DNA of 64,000 nucleotides from Nemopilema nomurai (GCA_003864495.1 ML133504.1:68507-132506); one strand, 5' to 3'. Positions 38,380 to 52,008 are shown, counted from the stretch's first letter. Notes: generated by a model from the sequence alone, not told the origin. Program-made: numbers and translations.

Positions 38380-40260
38380 TTTTGGTGCTAAAAGCCTTAG
38401 CCTCGTTTTTTTCGTAGCCTTGTATCCATGCTAGCCTTGTTTTTGTGCTAAAAGTTCTAGCCTCGTTTATGTCATAGCCTTTTTTTCATCGTAGCCTCGT
38501 TTTCATGCTAGTCTCGTTTTAGTTCTAAAAGCCCTAGCCATTTTTTCGTCCTAGCCTCGTTTCCATGCTAGCCTCGTTTTCGTCCTAGCCTCGTTTCCAT
38601 GCTAGCCTCGTTTTCGTCCTAGCCTCGTTTTGGTGCTAAAAGCCCTAGGCTCTTACGTCCTAGCTTCGTTTCCAAGCAAGCCACGTTTTGGTATTAAAGC
38701 CCTAGCCTCGTTTTCATCCTAGCCTCTTTTCCATGCTAGGCTCATTAAGGTGCTAAAAGTTCTAGCCTCGTTTATGTCATAGCCTCGTTTTCATACTAGT
38801 CTCTTTTTGGTTCTAAATGCCCTAGCCTCTTTTTCGTCCTAGCCTCGTTTCCAAGCAAGCCATGTTTTGGTATTAAAGCCCTAGCCTCGTTTTTGTCCTA
38901 GCCTCGTTTCCATGCTAGCCTCGTTAAGGTGCTAAAAGTTCTAGCCTCGTTTATGTCATAGCCTCGTTGTCCTCGTAGCCTCGTTTCCATGCTAGCCTCG
39001 TTTCTACGGAAGCCTCGTTTTGGTTCTAAAAGCCCTAGCCTCTTTTCCATGCTAGCCTCGTTTCCATGCTAGCCTCGTTTCCATGCAAGCCTTTTTTTGG
39101 TGCGAAAAACTCTAGCCTCTTTTCGTCCTAGCCTCGTTTCCATGCTAGCCTCGTTTTTGTGCTAGCCTCGTTTTCGTGCTAGCCTCGTTTTGGTGCTAAA
39201 AGCCCTAGCCTTGTTACCATGCTAGCCTCGTTTAGATGCTGAAAGACCTAGCCTCGTTTTCGTCCTAGCCTCTTTTCCATGATAGCCTCGTTAAGGTGTT
39301 AAAAGCTCTAGCCTTGTTTATGTAATAGCCTCGTTTTCATCTTAGCATCGTCTCGGTGCTAGCCTCGTTTTGGTGCTAAAAGCCTTAGCCTCGTTTCCAT
39401 GCTAGCCTCGTTTAGGTGCTAAAAGCTCTTGCTTGGTCTTCCTCCTAGCCTCGTTTCCAAGCAAGCCATGTTTTGGTATTAAAGCCCTAGCCTCGTTTTT
39501 GTCCTAGCCTCGTTTCCATGCTAGCCTCGTTAAGGTGCTAAAAGTTCTAGCCTCGTTTATGTCATAGCCTCGTTGTCCTCGTAGCCTCGTTTCCATGCTA
39601 GCCTCGTTTCTACGGAAGCCTCGTTTTGGTTCTAAAAGCCCTAGCCTCGTTTCCATGCTAGCCTTGTTTATATGCTGAAAGCCCTAGCCTCGTTTATGTC
39701 ATAGCTTCGTTTTCATCGTAGCCTCGTTTCCATGCTAGCCTTGTTTTCGTCCAATCCTCGTTTCCATGCTAGCCTCGTTTCCATGCTAGCCTCGTTTCCA
39801 TGCTAGCCTCGTTTCCATGCTAGCCTCGTTTCCATGCAAGCCTTTTTTTGGTGCGAAAAACTCTAGCCTCTTTTTGTCCTAGCCTCGTTTCCATGCTAGC
39901 CTCGTTTTCGTCCTAGCCTCGTTTCCATGCTAGCCTTGTTTAGATGCTGAAAGCCCTAGCCTCGTTTTCGTCCTAGCCTCTCTTAGATGCTAGCCTCGTT
40001 AAGGTGCCAAAAGTTCTACTTTCGTTTATGTCATAACCTCGTTTTCATCGTAGCCTCGTTTTCATACCAGTCTCGTTTTGGTTCTAAAAGCCCTAGCCTC
40101 TTATTCTTCCTAGCCTCGTTTCCAAGATAGCCTCGTTTTCGTCCTAGCCTCGTTTCCGTGCTAGCCTTGTTTTGGTGCTAGCCTCGTTTAGATGCTGAAA
40201 GACCTAGCCTCGTTTTCGTCCTAGCCTCTTTTCAATGCTAGCCTCGTTAAGGTGTTAAGA
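38380..40260 (+). repeat. 3.3-3.6 kb offset higher-order copy, left member
   Basis: Matches 42,020-43,575 in order of variants. The offset is about 3,640 bp at the left end and about 3,315 bp from 39,170 onward, because this member carries roughly 325 bp of extra monomers near 38,850-39,170. Shared markers include GCTCTTGCTTGGTC (39,425 and 42,740) and a pure 17-mer run followed by GGTGCGAAAAACTC. Confidence 0.8.
39757..39840 (+). repeat. Pure run of the CCATG-type 17-mer
   Basis: Five consecutive 17-mers ending in CCATGCAAGCC, followed by TTTTTTTGGTGCGAAAAAC. The same run and tail recur near 43,075-43,155, 49,990-50,070 and 55,115-55,195, so the expansion preceded those larger duplications. 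Confidence 0.8.
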
Positions 40261-42019
40261 GCTCTAGCCTCGTTTATGTCATAGCCTCGTTTTCATCGTA
40301 GCATCGTCTCCGTGCTAGCCTCGTTTTGGTGCTAAAAGCCTTAGCCTCGTTTCCATGCTAGCCTCGTTTATGTGCTAAAAGCTCTTGCTTTGTCTTCCTC
40401 CTAGCCTCGTTTCCAAGCAAGCCATGTTTTGGTATTAAAGCCCTAGCCTCGTTTTTGTCCTAGCCTCGTTTCTATGCTAGCCTCGTTAAGGTGCTAAAAG
40501 TTCTAGCCTCGTTTATGTCATAGCCTCGTTGTCCTCCTAGCCTCGTTTCCATGCTAGCCTCGTTTCTACGGAAGCCTCGTTTTGGTTCTAAAAGCCCTAG
40601 CCTCGTTTCCATGCTAGCCTCGTTTAGATGCTGAAAGCCCTAGTCTCATTTATGTCATAGCTTCGTTTTTATCGTAGCCTCTTTTTCATGCTAGTCTCGT
40701 TTTGGTTCTAAAAGCCCTAGCCATTTTTTCGTCCCAGCCTCGATTCCATGGAAGCCTCATTTTGGTGCTAGAGCCCTAGCCATTTTTTGTCCTAGCCTCG
40801 TTTCCATGCTAGCCTCGTTTTCGTCCGAGCCTAATTTTGGTGCTAAAAGCCCTGGGCTCTTACGTCCTAGCCTCGTTTCCAAGCAAGCCACGTTTTGGTT
40901 TTAAAGCCCTAGCCTCGTTTTCGTCCTAGCCTCTTTTCCATGCTAGCCTCGTTTAGATGCTAAAAGACCTAGCCTCGTTTTCGTCCCAGCCTCGTTTTCG
41001 TCCTAGCCTTATTTCCATGCTAGCCTCGTTAAGGTGCTAAAAGCTCTACCCTCGTTTATGCAATAGCCTCGTTTTCATCGTAGCATCGTCTCCGTGCTAG
41101 CCTCGTTTCTGTGCTAAAAGCCTTAGCCTCGTTTCCATGCTAACCTCGTTTAGATGGTGAAAGCCTTAGCCTCGTTTTCATCCTACTCTCTTTTAGATGC
41201 TAGCGTTGTTAAGGTGCTAAAAGTTCTAGCCTCGTTTATGTAATAGCCTCGTTTTCATCGTAGCATCGTCTCCATGCTAGCCTCGTTTTGGTGCTAAAAG
41301 CCTTAGCCTCGTTTCCATGCTAACCTCGTTTTGGTTCTAAAAGCCCTAGCCTCTTTTTCGTCCTAGCCTCGTTTCCATGCTAGCCTTGTTTTCGTCCAAG
41401 CCTCGTTTCCATGCTAGCCTCGTTTCTACGGAAGTCTCGTTTCCATGCTAGCCTCGTTTCTACGGAAATCTCGTTTTGGTGCTTAAAGCCCTAGCATCTT
41501 TTTGTTCCAGCCTCGTTTCCATGCTAGCCTCGTTTCCATGCTAGCGTTGTTAAGGTGCTAAAAGTTCTAGCCTCGTTTATGTAATAGCCTCGTTTTCATC
41601 GTAGCATCGTCTCCATGCTAGCCTCGTTTTGGTGCTAAAAGCCTTAGCCTCGTTTCCATGCTAACCTCGTTTTGGTTCTAAAAGCCCTAGTTTCTTTTTC
41701 GTCCTAGCGTCGTTTCCATGCTAGCCTCGTTTAGATGCTGAAAGACCTAGTCTCGTTTTCGTCCTAGCCTCTTTTCCATGCTAGCCTTGTTTTTGTCCAA
41801 GCCTCGTTTCCATGCAAGCCTCGTTTCCATGCCCAGCCTCGTTTTGGTGCTAAAAGCCCTAGTTTCATACGTCCTACCCTCGTTTCCAAGTAAGCCACGT
41901 TTTGGTATTAAAGCCCTAGCCTTGTTCTCCACCTAGCTTTGTTTCCCAGCTAGCCTCGTTTAGGTGCTAAAAGCCCTAGCCTCGTTTTCGTCCTAGTCTC
42001 GTTTCCACGGAAGCCTCGT

Positions 42020-43575
42020 TTTGGTGCTAAAAGCCTTAGCCTCGTTTTTTTGTAGCCTTGTATCCATGCTAGCCTTGTTTTTGTGCTAAAAGTTCTAGCC
42101 TCGTTTATGTCATAGCCTTTTTTTCATCGTAGCCTCGTTTTCATGCTAGTCTCGTTTTAGTTCTAAAAGCCCTAGCCATTTTTTCGTCCTAGCCTCGTTT
42201 CCATGCTAGCCTCGTTTTCGTCCTCGCCTCGTTTTGGTGCTAAAAGCCCTAGGCTCTTACGTCCTAGCCTCGTTTCCAAGCAAGCCACGTTTTGGTATTA
42301 AAGCCCTAGCCTCGTTTTCGTCCTAGCCTCTTTTCCATGCTAGGCTCATTAAGGTGCTAAAAGTTCTAGCCTCGTATATGTCATAGTTTCGTTTTCATAC
42401 TAGTCTCGTTTTGGTTCTAAATGCCCTAGCCTCTTTTTCGTCCTAGCCTCGTTTCCATGCTAGCCTCGTTTTTGTGCTAGCCTCGTTTTCGTGCTAGCCT
42501 CGTTTTGGTGCTAAAAGTCCTAGCCTCGTTACCATGCTAGCCTCGTTTAGATGCTGAAAGACCTAGCCTCGTTTTCGTCCTAGCCTCTTTTCCATGATAG
42601 CCTCGTTAAGGTGTTAAAAGCTCTAGCCTCGTTTATGTAATAGCCTCGTTTTCATCGTAGCATCGTCTCCGTGCTAGCCTCGTTTTGGTGCTAAAAGCCT
42701 TAGCCTCGTTTCCATGCTAGCCTCGTTTAGGTGCTAAAAGCTCTTGCTTGGTCTTCCTCCTAGCCTCGTTTCCAAGCAAGCCATGTTTTGGTATTAAAGC
42801 CCTAGCCTCGTTTTTGTCCTAGCCTCGTTTCCATGCTAGCCTCGTTAAGGTGCTAAAAGTTCTAGCCTCGTTTATGTCATAGCCTCGTTGTCCTCGTAGC
42901 CTCGTTTCCATGCTAGCCTCGTTTCTACGGAAGCCTCGTTTTGGTTCTAAAAGCCCTAGCCTCGTTTCCATGCTAGCCTCGTTTATATGCTGAAAGCCCT
43001 AGCCTCGTTTATGTCATAGCTTCGTTTTCATCGTAGCCTCGTTTCCATGCTAGCCTTGTTTTCGTCCAAGCCTCGTTTCTATGCTAGCCTCGTTTCCATG
43101 CTAGCCTCGTTTCCATGCTAGCCTCGTTTCCATGCTAGCCTCGTTTCCATGCAAGCCTTTTTTTGGTGCGAAAAACTCTAGCCTCTTTTTGTCCTAGCCT
43201 CGTTTCCATGCTAGCCTCGTTTTCGTCCTAGCCTCGTTTCCATGCTAGCCTTGTTTAGATGCTGAAAGCCCTAGCCTCGTTTTCGTCCTAGCCTCTCTTA
43301 GATGCTAGCCTCGTTAAGGTGCCAAAAGTTCTACTTTCGTTTATGTCATAACCTCGTTTTCATCGTAGCCTCGTTTTCATACCAGTCTCGTTTTGGTTCT
43401 AAAAGCCCTAGCCTCTTTTTCTTCCTTGCCTCGTTTCCAAGATAGCCTCGTTTTCGTCCTAGCCTCGTTTCCGTGCTAGCCTTGTTTTGGTGCTAGCCTC
43501 GTTTAGATGCTGAAAGACCTAGCCTCGTTTTCGTCCTAGCCTCTTTTCAATGATAGCCTCGTTAAGGTGTTAAGA
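42020..43575 (+). repeat. 3.3-3.6 kb offset higher-order copy, right member
   Basis: Partner of 38,380-40,260; see that entry for the anchors. It lacks the extra 325 bp. After about 43,575 its sequence switches to a different set of monomer variants. Confidence 0.8.
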
Positions 43576-45380
43576 GCTCTAGCCTCGTTTATGTAATAGC
43601 CTCGTTTTCATCGTAGCATCGTCTCCATGATAGCCTCGTTTTGGTGCTAAAAGCCTTAGCCTCGTTTCTATGCTAACCTCGTTTTGGTTCTAAAAGCCCT
43701 CGCCTCTTTTTTGTCCTAGCCTCGTATCCATGCTACCCTCGTTTTCGTCCTAGCCTCTTTTCCATGCTAGTCTCTTTAAGAAGCTAAAAGTTCTAGCCTC
43801 GTTTATGTCATAGCCTCGTTTTCATCGTAGCCTCGTTTTCATACTAGTCTCGCTTTGGTTCTAAAAGCCCTAGCCTCTTTTTCGTCCTAGCCTCGTTTCC
43901 AAGCTAGCCTCGTTTTCATCGTAGCATCGTCTCCGTGCTAGCCTCGTTTTGGTGCTAAAAGCCTTAGCCTCGTTTCCATGCTAACCTCGTTTTGGTTCTA
44001 AAAGCCCTAGCCTCTTTTTCGTCCTAGCGTCGTTTCCATGCTAGCCTCGTTTAGATGCTGAAAGACCTAGCCTCGTTTTCGTCCTAGCCTCTTTTCCATG
44101 CTAGCCTTGTTTTCGTCCAAGCCTCGTTTCCATGCAAGCCACGTTTCCATGCCCAGCCTCGTTTTGGTGCTAAAAGCCCTAGGTTCTTACGTCCTAGCTT
44201 CGTTTCCAAGCAAGCCACGTTTTGGTATTAAAGCCCTAGCCTCGTTTTTTTCATAGCCTTGTATCCATGCTAGCCTTGTTTTTGTGCTAAAAGTTCTAGC
44301 CTCGTTTATGTCATAGCCTTTTTTTCATCGTAGCCTCGTTTCCATGCTAACCTCGTTTAGATGGTGAAAGCCTTAGCCTCGTTTTCATCCTACTCTCTTT
44401 TAAATGCTAGCGTTGTTAAGGTGCTAAAAGTTCTAGCCTCGTTTATGTAATAGCCTCGTTTTCATCGTAGCATCGTCTCCATGCTAGCCTCGTTTTGGTG
44501 CTAAAAGCCTTAGCCTCGTTTCCATGCTAACCTCGTTTTGGTTCTAAAAGCCCTAGCCTCTTGTTCGTCCTAGCGTCGTTTCCATGCTAGCCTCGTTTAG
44601 ATGCTGAAAGACCTAGCCTCGTTTTCGTCCTAGCCTCTTTTCCATGCTAGCCTTGTTTTCGTCCAAGCCTCGTTTCCATGCAAGCCTCGTTTCCATGCCC
44701 AGCCTTGTTTTGGTGCTAAAAGCCCTAGGCTCTTACGTCCTAGCCTCGTTTCCAAGCAAGCCACGTTTTGGTATTAAAGCCCTAGCCTCGTTTTCGTCCT
44801 AGCCTCTTTTCCATGCTAGGCTCATTAAGGTGCTAAAAGTTCTAGCCTCGTTTATGTCATAGCCTCGTTTTCATCCTAGCCTCGTTTTCATACTAGTCTC
44901 GTTTTGGTTCTAAATGCCCTAGCCTCTTTTTCGTCCTAGCCTCGTTTCCATGCTAGCCTCGTTTTTGTGCTAGCCTCGTTTTCGTGCTAGCCTCGTTTTG
45001 GTGCTAAAAGCCCTAGCCTCGTTACCATGCTAGCCTCGTTTAGATGCTGAAAGACCTAGCCTCGTTTTCGTCCTAGCCTCTTTTCCATGATAGCCTCGTT
45101 AAGGTGCTAAAAGTTCTAGCCTCGTTTATGTAATAGCCTCGTTTTCATCGTAGCATCGTCTTTATGCTAGCCTCGTTTTGGTGCTAAAAGCCTTAGCCTC
45201 GTTTCCATGCTAACCTCGTTTTGGTTCTAAAAGCCCTAGCCTCTTTTTCGTCCTAGCGTCGTTTCCATGCTAGCCTCGTTTAGATGCTGAAAGACCTAGC
45301 CTCGTTTTCGTCCTAGCCTCTTTTCCATGCTAGCCTTGTTTTCGTGCAAGCCTCGTTTCCATGCAAGCCTCGTTTCCATG

Positions 45381-45734
45381 CCCAGCCTCGTTTTGGTGCT
45401 AAAAGCCCTAGGTTCTTACGTCCTAGCCTCGTTTCCAAGCAAGCCACGTTTTGGTATTAAAGCCCTAGCCTTGTTCTCCACCTACCTTTTTTCCCAGCTA
45501 GCCTCGTTTAGGTGCTAAAAGCCCTAGCCTCGTTTCCATGCAAGCCTTTTTTCCATGCCCAGCCTCGTTTTGGTGCTAAAAGCCCTAGGTTCTTACGTCC
45601 TAGCCTCGTTTCCAAGCAAGCCACGTTTTGGTATTAAAGCCCTAGCCTTGTTCTCCACCTACCTTTTTTCCCAGCTAGCCTCGTTTAGGTGCTAAAAGCC
45701 CTAGCCTCGTTTTCGTCCTAGCCTCGTTTCCACG
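45381..45734 (+). repeat. 177-bp tandem duplication
   Basis: The segment starting CCCAGCCTCGTTTTGG occurs at 45,381 and again at 45,558, 177 bp later. It runs through CTTGTTCTCCACCTACC and TTTTTTCCCAGC in both copies. The same pair is present at 51,832/52,009 and 56,951/57,128, so the duplication was later copied by the larger repeats. Confidence 0.87.
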
Positions 45735-46868
45735 GAAGCCTCGTTTTGGTGCTAAAAGCCTTAGCCTCGTTTTTTTCGTAGCCTCTTTTCTATGCTAGGC
45801 TCATTAAGGTGCTAAAAGTTCTAGCCTCGTTTATGTCATAGCCTCGTTTTCATCCTAGCCTCGTTTTCATACTAGTCTCGTTTTGGTTCTAAAAACCCTA
45901 GCCTCTTTTTCGTCCTAGCCTCGTTTCCATGCTAGCCTCGTTTTCGTGCTAGCCTCGCTTTCGTGCTAGCCTCGTTTTGGTGCTAAAAGCCCTAGCCTCG
46001 TTACCATGCTAGCCTCGTTTAGATGCTGAAAGACCTAGCCTCGTTTTCGTCCTAGCCTCTTTTCCATGATAGCCTCGTTAAGGTGTTAAAAGCTCTAGCC
46101 TCGTTTATGTCATAGCTTCGTTTTCATCGTAGCCTCGTTTTCATGCTAGTCTCGTTTTGGTTCTAAAAGCCCTAGCCATTTTTTCGTCCCAGCCTCGATT
46201 CCATGGAAGCCTCGTTTTGGTGCTAAAGCCCTACCTTTTTTTTGCCCTAGCCTCGTTTCCATGCTAGCCTCGTTTTCGTCCTAGCCTCGTTTTGGTGCTA
46301 AAAGCCCTGGGCTCTTACGTCCTAGCCTCGTTTCCAAGCAAGCCACGTTTTGGTTTTAAAGACCTAGCCTCGTTTTCGTCCTAGCCTCTTTTCCATGCTA
46401 GCCTCGTTAAGGTGCTAAAAGCTCTACCCTCGTTTATGTAATAGCCTCGTTTTCATCGTAGCATCGTCTCCGTGCTAGCCTCGTTTTGGTGCTAAAAGCC
46501 TTAGCCTCGTTTCCATGCTAACCTCGTTTAGATGGTGAAAGCCTTAGCCTCGTTTTCATCCTACTCTCTTTTAAATGCTAGCGTTGTTAAGGTGCTAAAA
46601 GTTCTAGCCTCGTTTATGTAATAGCCTCGTTTTCATCGTAGCATCGTCTCCATGCTAGCCTCGTTTTGGTGCTAAAAGCCTTAGCCTCGTTTCCATGCTA
46701 ACCTCGTTTGGGTTCTAAAAGCCCTAGCCTCTTTTTCGTCCTAGCGTCGTTTCCATGCTAGCCTCGTTTAGATGCTGAAAGACCTAGCCTCGTTTTCGTC
46801 CTAGCCTCTTTTCCATGCTAGCCTTGTTTTCGTCCAAGCCTCGTTTCCATGCAAGCCTCGTTTCCATG

Positions 46869-49800
46869 CCCAGCCTCGTTTTGGTGCTAAAAGCCCTAGG
46901 TTCTTACGTCCTAGCCTCGTTTCCAAGCAAGCCACGTTTTGGTATTAAAGCCCTAGCCTTGTTCTCCACCTACCTTTGTTTCCCAGCTAGCCTCGTTTAG
47001 GTGCTAAAAGCCCTAGCCTCGTTTTCGTCCTAGCCTCGTTTCCACGGAAGCCTCGTTTTGGTGCTAAAAGCCTTAGCCTCGTTTTTTTCGTAGCCTTGTA
47101 TCCATGCTAGCCTTGTTTTTGTGCTAAAAGTTCTAGCCTCGTTTATGTCATAGCCTTTTTTTCATCGTAGCCTCGTTTTCATGCTAGTCTCGTTTTAGTT
47201 CTAAAAGCCCTAGCCATTTTTTCGTCCTAGCCTCGTTTCCATGCTAGCCTCGTTTTCGTCCTAGCCTCGTTTTGGTGCTAAAAGCTCTAGGCTCTTACGT
47301 CCTAGCCTCGTTTCCAAGCAAGCCACGTTTTGGTATTAAAGCCCTAGCCTCGTTTTTGTCCTAGCCTCTTTTCCATGCTAGGCTCATTAAGGTGCTAAAA
47401 GTTCTAGCCTCGTTTATGTCATAGCCTCGTTTCCATGCTAGCCTCGTTTTCGTCCTAGCCTCGTTTCCGTTCTTGCCTCATTTTGGTGCTAAAAGGTCTA
47501 GCCTCATTTCCATGCTAGCTTCGTTTAGATGCTGAAAACCCTAGCCTCGTTTTCGTTCTAGCCTCTTTTCCATGCTAGCCTCGTTAAGGTGCTAAAAGTT
47601 CTAGCCTCGTTTAGGTCATAGCCTTTTTTCATCATAGCCTCGTTTTCAGTCTCGTTTTGGTTCTAAAAGCCCTAGCCTCTTTTTCGTCCTAGCCTCGTTT
47701 CCATGGAAGCCTCGTTTTGGTGCTAAAAGCCCTAGCCTCCTTTTCGTCCAAACCTCGTTTCCGTGCTAAAAGCCCTAGCCTCTTTTTATTCTAGCTTCGT
47801 TTCCATGCTAGCCTTGTTTTCGTCCTAGCCTGCTTTCCATGCAAGCCTTGTTTTGGTTCTAAAGCCCGAGCCTCGTTTCTGGTTTTTTCCTAGCCTTCTT
47901 TCCATGCCCTAACCCCAAACCCTAACCCTAAACCTAATCCCAAACCCTAACCCCAAACCCTAGCCCTAACCCTAGCCTTATTTTCGTCCTAGCCCGTTTT
48001 GTTACAAAAAGCCTTAACCTCGTTTTTGTCCTAGTCTCGTTTTCCTTCTAGCTACGTTTTCGTCCTAGCCTTGTTTCCATGCTAGCCTCGTTTCCATCCA
48101 AGCCTCGTTTTGATGCTAAAAATCACTAGCCTTGTTTGCATGCTAGCCTCGTTTCCATGCAAGCCTTGTTTGGGTGCGAAAAGCCCTAGCCTCTTTTTTG
48201 TCCTAGCCTCGTTTCCATGCTAGCCTCGTTTTCGTGCTGAAAGCCCTAGCCTCGTTTTCGTCCTAGCCTCTTTTCCGTGCTAGCCTCGTTAAGGTGCTAA
48301 AAGTTCTAGCCTCGTTTATGTCATAGCCTTTTTTCATCGTAGCCTCGTTTTCATGCTAGTCTCGTTTTGGTTCTAAAAGCCCTAGCCTCTTTTTCGTCCT
48401 ATCCTCGTTTCCATGGAAGCCTCGTTTTGGTGCTAAAGCCCTAGCCTCTTTTTGTCCTAGCCTCGTTTGCATGCTAGCCTCGTTTTCCTCCTAGCCTCTT
48501 TTCCATGCTAGCCTCGTTAAGGTGCTGAAAGCCCTAACCTCGTTTATGTCATAGCTTTGTTTTCATCGTAGCTTCGTTTTCATACTAGTCTCGCTTTGGT
48601 TCTAAAAGCCCTAGCCTCTTTTTCGTCCTAGCCTCGTTTCCATGCTAGCCTCGTTTTCGTCCTAGCCTTGTTTTCCTCTTAGCCTCGTTTGCATGCTAGC
48701 CTCGTTTTCGTCCAAGCCTCCTTTCCATGCTTGCCTCGTTTTCCTCCTAGCCTCGTTTCCATGCTAGCCTCGTTTCCACGGAAGCCTCGTTTTGGTGCTA
48801 AAAGCCCTAGCCTCTTTTTGTTCTAGCGTCGTTTCCATGCTAGCCTTGTTTTCGTCCAAGCCTCGTTTCCATGCTAGCCTCGTTTCCATGCTAGCGTTGT
48901 TAAGGTGCTAAAAGTTCTAGCCTCGTTTATGTAATAGCCTCGTTTTCATCGTAGCATCGTCTCCATGCTAGCCTCGTTTTGGTGCTAAAAGCCTTAGCCT
49001 CGTTTCCATGCTAACCTCGTTTTGGTTCTAAAAGCCCTAGCCTCTTTTTCGTCGTAGCGTCGTTTCCATGCTAGCCTCGTTTAGATGCTGAAAGACCTAG
49101 TCTCGTTTTCGTCCTAGCCTCTTTTCCATGCTAGCCTTGTTCTTGTCCAAGCCTCGTTTCCATGCAAGCCTCGTTTCCATGCCCAGCCTCGTTTTGGTGC
49201 TAAAAGCCCTAGTTTCATACGTCCTAGCCTCGTTTCCAAGTAAGCCACGTTTTGGTATTAAAGCCCTAGCCTTGTTCTCCACCTAGCTTTGTTTCCCAGC
49301 TAGCCTCGTTTAGGTGCTAAAAGCCCTAGCCTCGTTTTCGTCCTAGCCTCGTTTCCACGGAAGCCTCGTTTTGGTGCTAAAAGCCTTAGCCTCGTTTTTT
49401 TGTAGCCTTGTATCCATGCTAGCCTTGTTTTTGTGCTAAAAGTTCTAGCCTCGTTTATGTCATAGCCTTTTTTTCATCGTAGCCTCGTTTTCATGCTAGT
49501 CTCGTTTTAGTTCTAAAAGCCCTAGCCATTTTTTCGTCCTAGCCTCGTTTCCATGCTAGCCTCGTTTTTGTCCTAGCCTCGTTTTGGTGCTAAAAGCCCT
49601 AGGCTCTTACGTCCTAGCCTCGTTTCCAAGCAAGCCACGTTTTGGTATTAAAGCCCTAGCCTCGTTTTCGTCCTAGCCTCTTTTCCATGCTAGGCTCATT
49701 AAGGTGCTAAAAGTTCTAGCCTCGTTTATGTCATAGTTTCGTTTTCATACTAGTCTCGTTTTGGTTCTAAATGCCCTAGCCTCGTTTATGTCATAGCCTC

Positions 49801-52008
49801 GTTGTCCTCGTAGCCTCGTTTCCATGCTAGCCTCTTTTCTACGGAAGCCTCGTTTTGGTTCTAAAAGCCCTAGCCTCGTTTCCATGCTAGCCTCGTTTAT
49901 ATGCTGAAAGCCCTAGCCTCGTTTATGTCATAGCTTCGTTTTCATCGTAGCCTCGTTTCCATGCTAGCCTTGTTTTCGTCCAAGCCTCGTTTCCATGCTA
50001 GCCTCGTTTCCATGCTAGCCTCGTTTCCATGCTAGCCTCGTTTCCATGCTAGCCTCGTTTCCATGCAAGCCTTTTTTTGGTGCGAAAAACTCTAGCCTCT
50101 TTTTGTCCTAGCCTCGTTTCCATGCTAGCCTCGTTTTCGTCCTAGCCTCGTTTCCATGCTAGCCTTGTTTAGATGCTGAAAGCCCTAGCCTCGTTTTCGT
50201 CCTAGCCTCTCTTAGATGCTAGCCTCGTTAAGGTGCCAAAAGTTCTACTTTCGTTTATGTCATAACCTCGTTTTCATCGTAGCCTCGTTTTCATACCAGT
50301 CTCGTTTTGGTTCTAAAAGCCCTAGCCTCTTTTTCTTCCTAGCCTCGTTTCCAAGATAGCCTCGTTTTCGTCCTAGCCTCGTTTCCGTGCTAGCCTTGTT
50401 TTGGTGCTAGCCTCGTTTAGATGCTGAAAGACCTAGCCTCGTTTTCATCCTACTCTCTTTTAAATGCTAGCGTTGTTAAGGTGCTAAAAGTTCTAGCCTC
50501 GTTTATGTAATAGCCTCGTTTTCATCGTAGCATCGTCTCCATGCTAGCCTCGTTTTGGTGCTAAAAGCCTTAGCCTCGTTTCCATGCTAACCTCGTTTTG
50601 GTTCTAAAAGCCCTAGCCTCTTTTTCGTCCTAGCGTCGTTTCCATGCTAGCCTCGTTTAGATGCTGAAAGACCTAGCCTCGTTTTCGTCCTAGCCTCTTT
50701 TTCATGCTAGCCTTGTTTTCGTCCAAGCCTCGTTTCCATGCAAGCCTCGTTTCCATGCCCAGCCTTGTTTTGGTGCTAAAAGCCCTAGGTTCTTACGTCC
50801 TAGCCTCGTTTCCAAGCAAGCCACGTTTTGGTATTAAAGCCCTAGCCTAGTTCTCCACCTAGCTTTTTTTCCCAGCTAGCCTCCTTTAGGTGCTAAAAGC
50901 CCTAGCCTCGTTTTCGTCCTAGCCTCGTTTCCACGGAAGCCTCGTTTTGGTGCTAAAAGCCTTAGCCTCGTTTTTTTCGTAGCCTTGTATCCATGCTAGC
51001 CTTGTTTTTGTGCTAAAAGTTCTAGCCTCGTTTATGTCATAGCCTTTTTTTCATCGTAGCCTCGTTTTCATGCTAGTCTCGTTTTAGTTCTAAAAGCCCT
51101 AGCCATTTTTTCGTCCTAGCCTCGTTTCCATGCTAGCCTCGTTTTCCTCCTAGCCTCGTTTTGGTGCTAAAAGCCCTAGGCTCTTACGTCCTAGCTTCGT
51201 TTCCAAGCAAGCCACGTTTTGGTATTAAAGCCCTAGCCTCGTTTTCGTCCTAGCCTCTTTTCCATGCTAGGCTCATTAAGGTGCTAAAAGTTCTAGCCTC
51301 GTTTATGTCATAGCCTCGTTTTCATCCTAGCCTCGTTTTCATACTAGTCTCGTTTTGGTTCTAAATGCCCTAGCCTCTTTTTCGTCCTAGCCTCGTTGTC
51401 ATGCTAGCCTCGTTTTTGTGCTAGCCTCGTTTTCGTGCTAGCCTCGTTTTGGTGCTAAAAGCCCTAGCCTCGTTACCATGCTAGCCTCGTTTAGATGCTG
51501 AAAGACCTAGCCTCGTTTTCGTCCTAGCCTCTTTTCCATGATAGCCTCGTTAAGGTGCTAAAAGTTCTAGCCTCGTTTATGTAATAGCCTCGTTTTCATC
51601 GTAGCATCGTCTTTATGCTAGCCTCGTTTTGGTGCTAAAAGCCTTAGCCTCGTTTCCATGCTAACCTCGTTTTGGTTCTAAAAGCCCTAGCCTCTTTTTC
51701 GTCTTAGCGTCGTTTCCATGCTAGCCTCGTTTAGATGCTGAAAGACCTAGCCTCGTTTTCGTCCTAGCCTCTTTTCCATGCTAGCCTTGTTTTCGTGCAA
51801 GCCTCGTTTCCATGCAAGCCTCGTTTCCATGCCCAGCCTCGTTTTGGTGCTAAAAGCCCTAGGTTCTTACGTCCTAGCCTCGTTTCCAAGCAAGCCACGT
51901 TTTGGTATTGAAGCCCTAGCCTTGTTCTCCACCTACCTTTTTTCCCAGCTAGCCTCGTTTAGGTGCTAAAAGCCCTAGCCTCGTTTCCATTTAAGCCTCG
52001 TTTCCATG
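46869..52008 (+). repeat. 5.1-kb higher-order repeat, copy 1
   Basis: Anchored on CCCAGCCTCG at 46,869, this 5,140-bp unit is followed directly by a copy at 52,009-57,127. It contains telomere-like island 10 (47,907-47,973), the TTTCATACGTCC variant near 49,212, and a run of five CCATG-type 17-mers near 50,000. The variant order is the same in both copies. Confidence 0.92.
47907..47973 (+). repeat. Telomere-like island 10
   Basis: 67 bp and more degenerate, with CCCTAAACCTAATCCC and CCCTAGCCCTAACCC variants that are shared only with islands 11 and 12. The leader has TTTCTGGTTTTTTCC in place of TTTCCGG. Confidence 0.9.

Larger units (their letters stand above)
33440..46868 (+). repeat. Island-poor satellite mosaic
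   Basis: About 13.4 kb of monomers with no telomere-like tract. It holds several local duplications given as separate entries (1,177-bp offset near 36.3-38.0 kb; 3.3-3.6 kb offset between 38.4-40.3 and 42.0-43.6 kb; 177-bp and 1,488-bp offsets near 45.4-46.8 kb). Pure runs of the CCATG-type 17-mer occur near 35,600, 39,770 and 43,080. No gene is seen. Confidence 0.85.
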
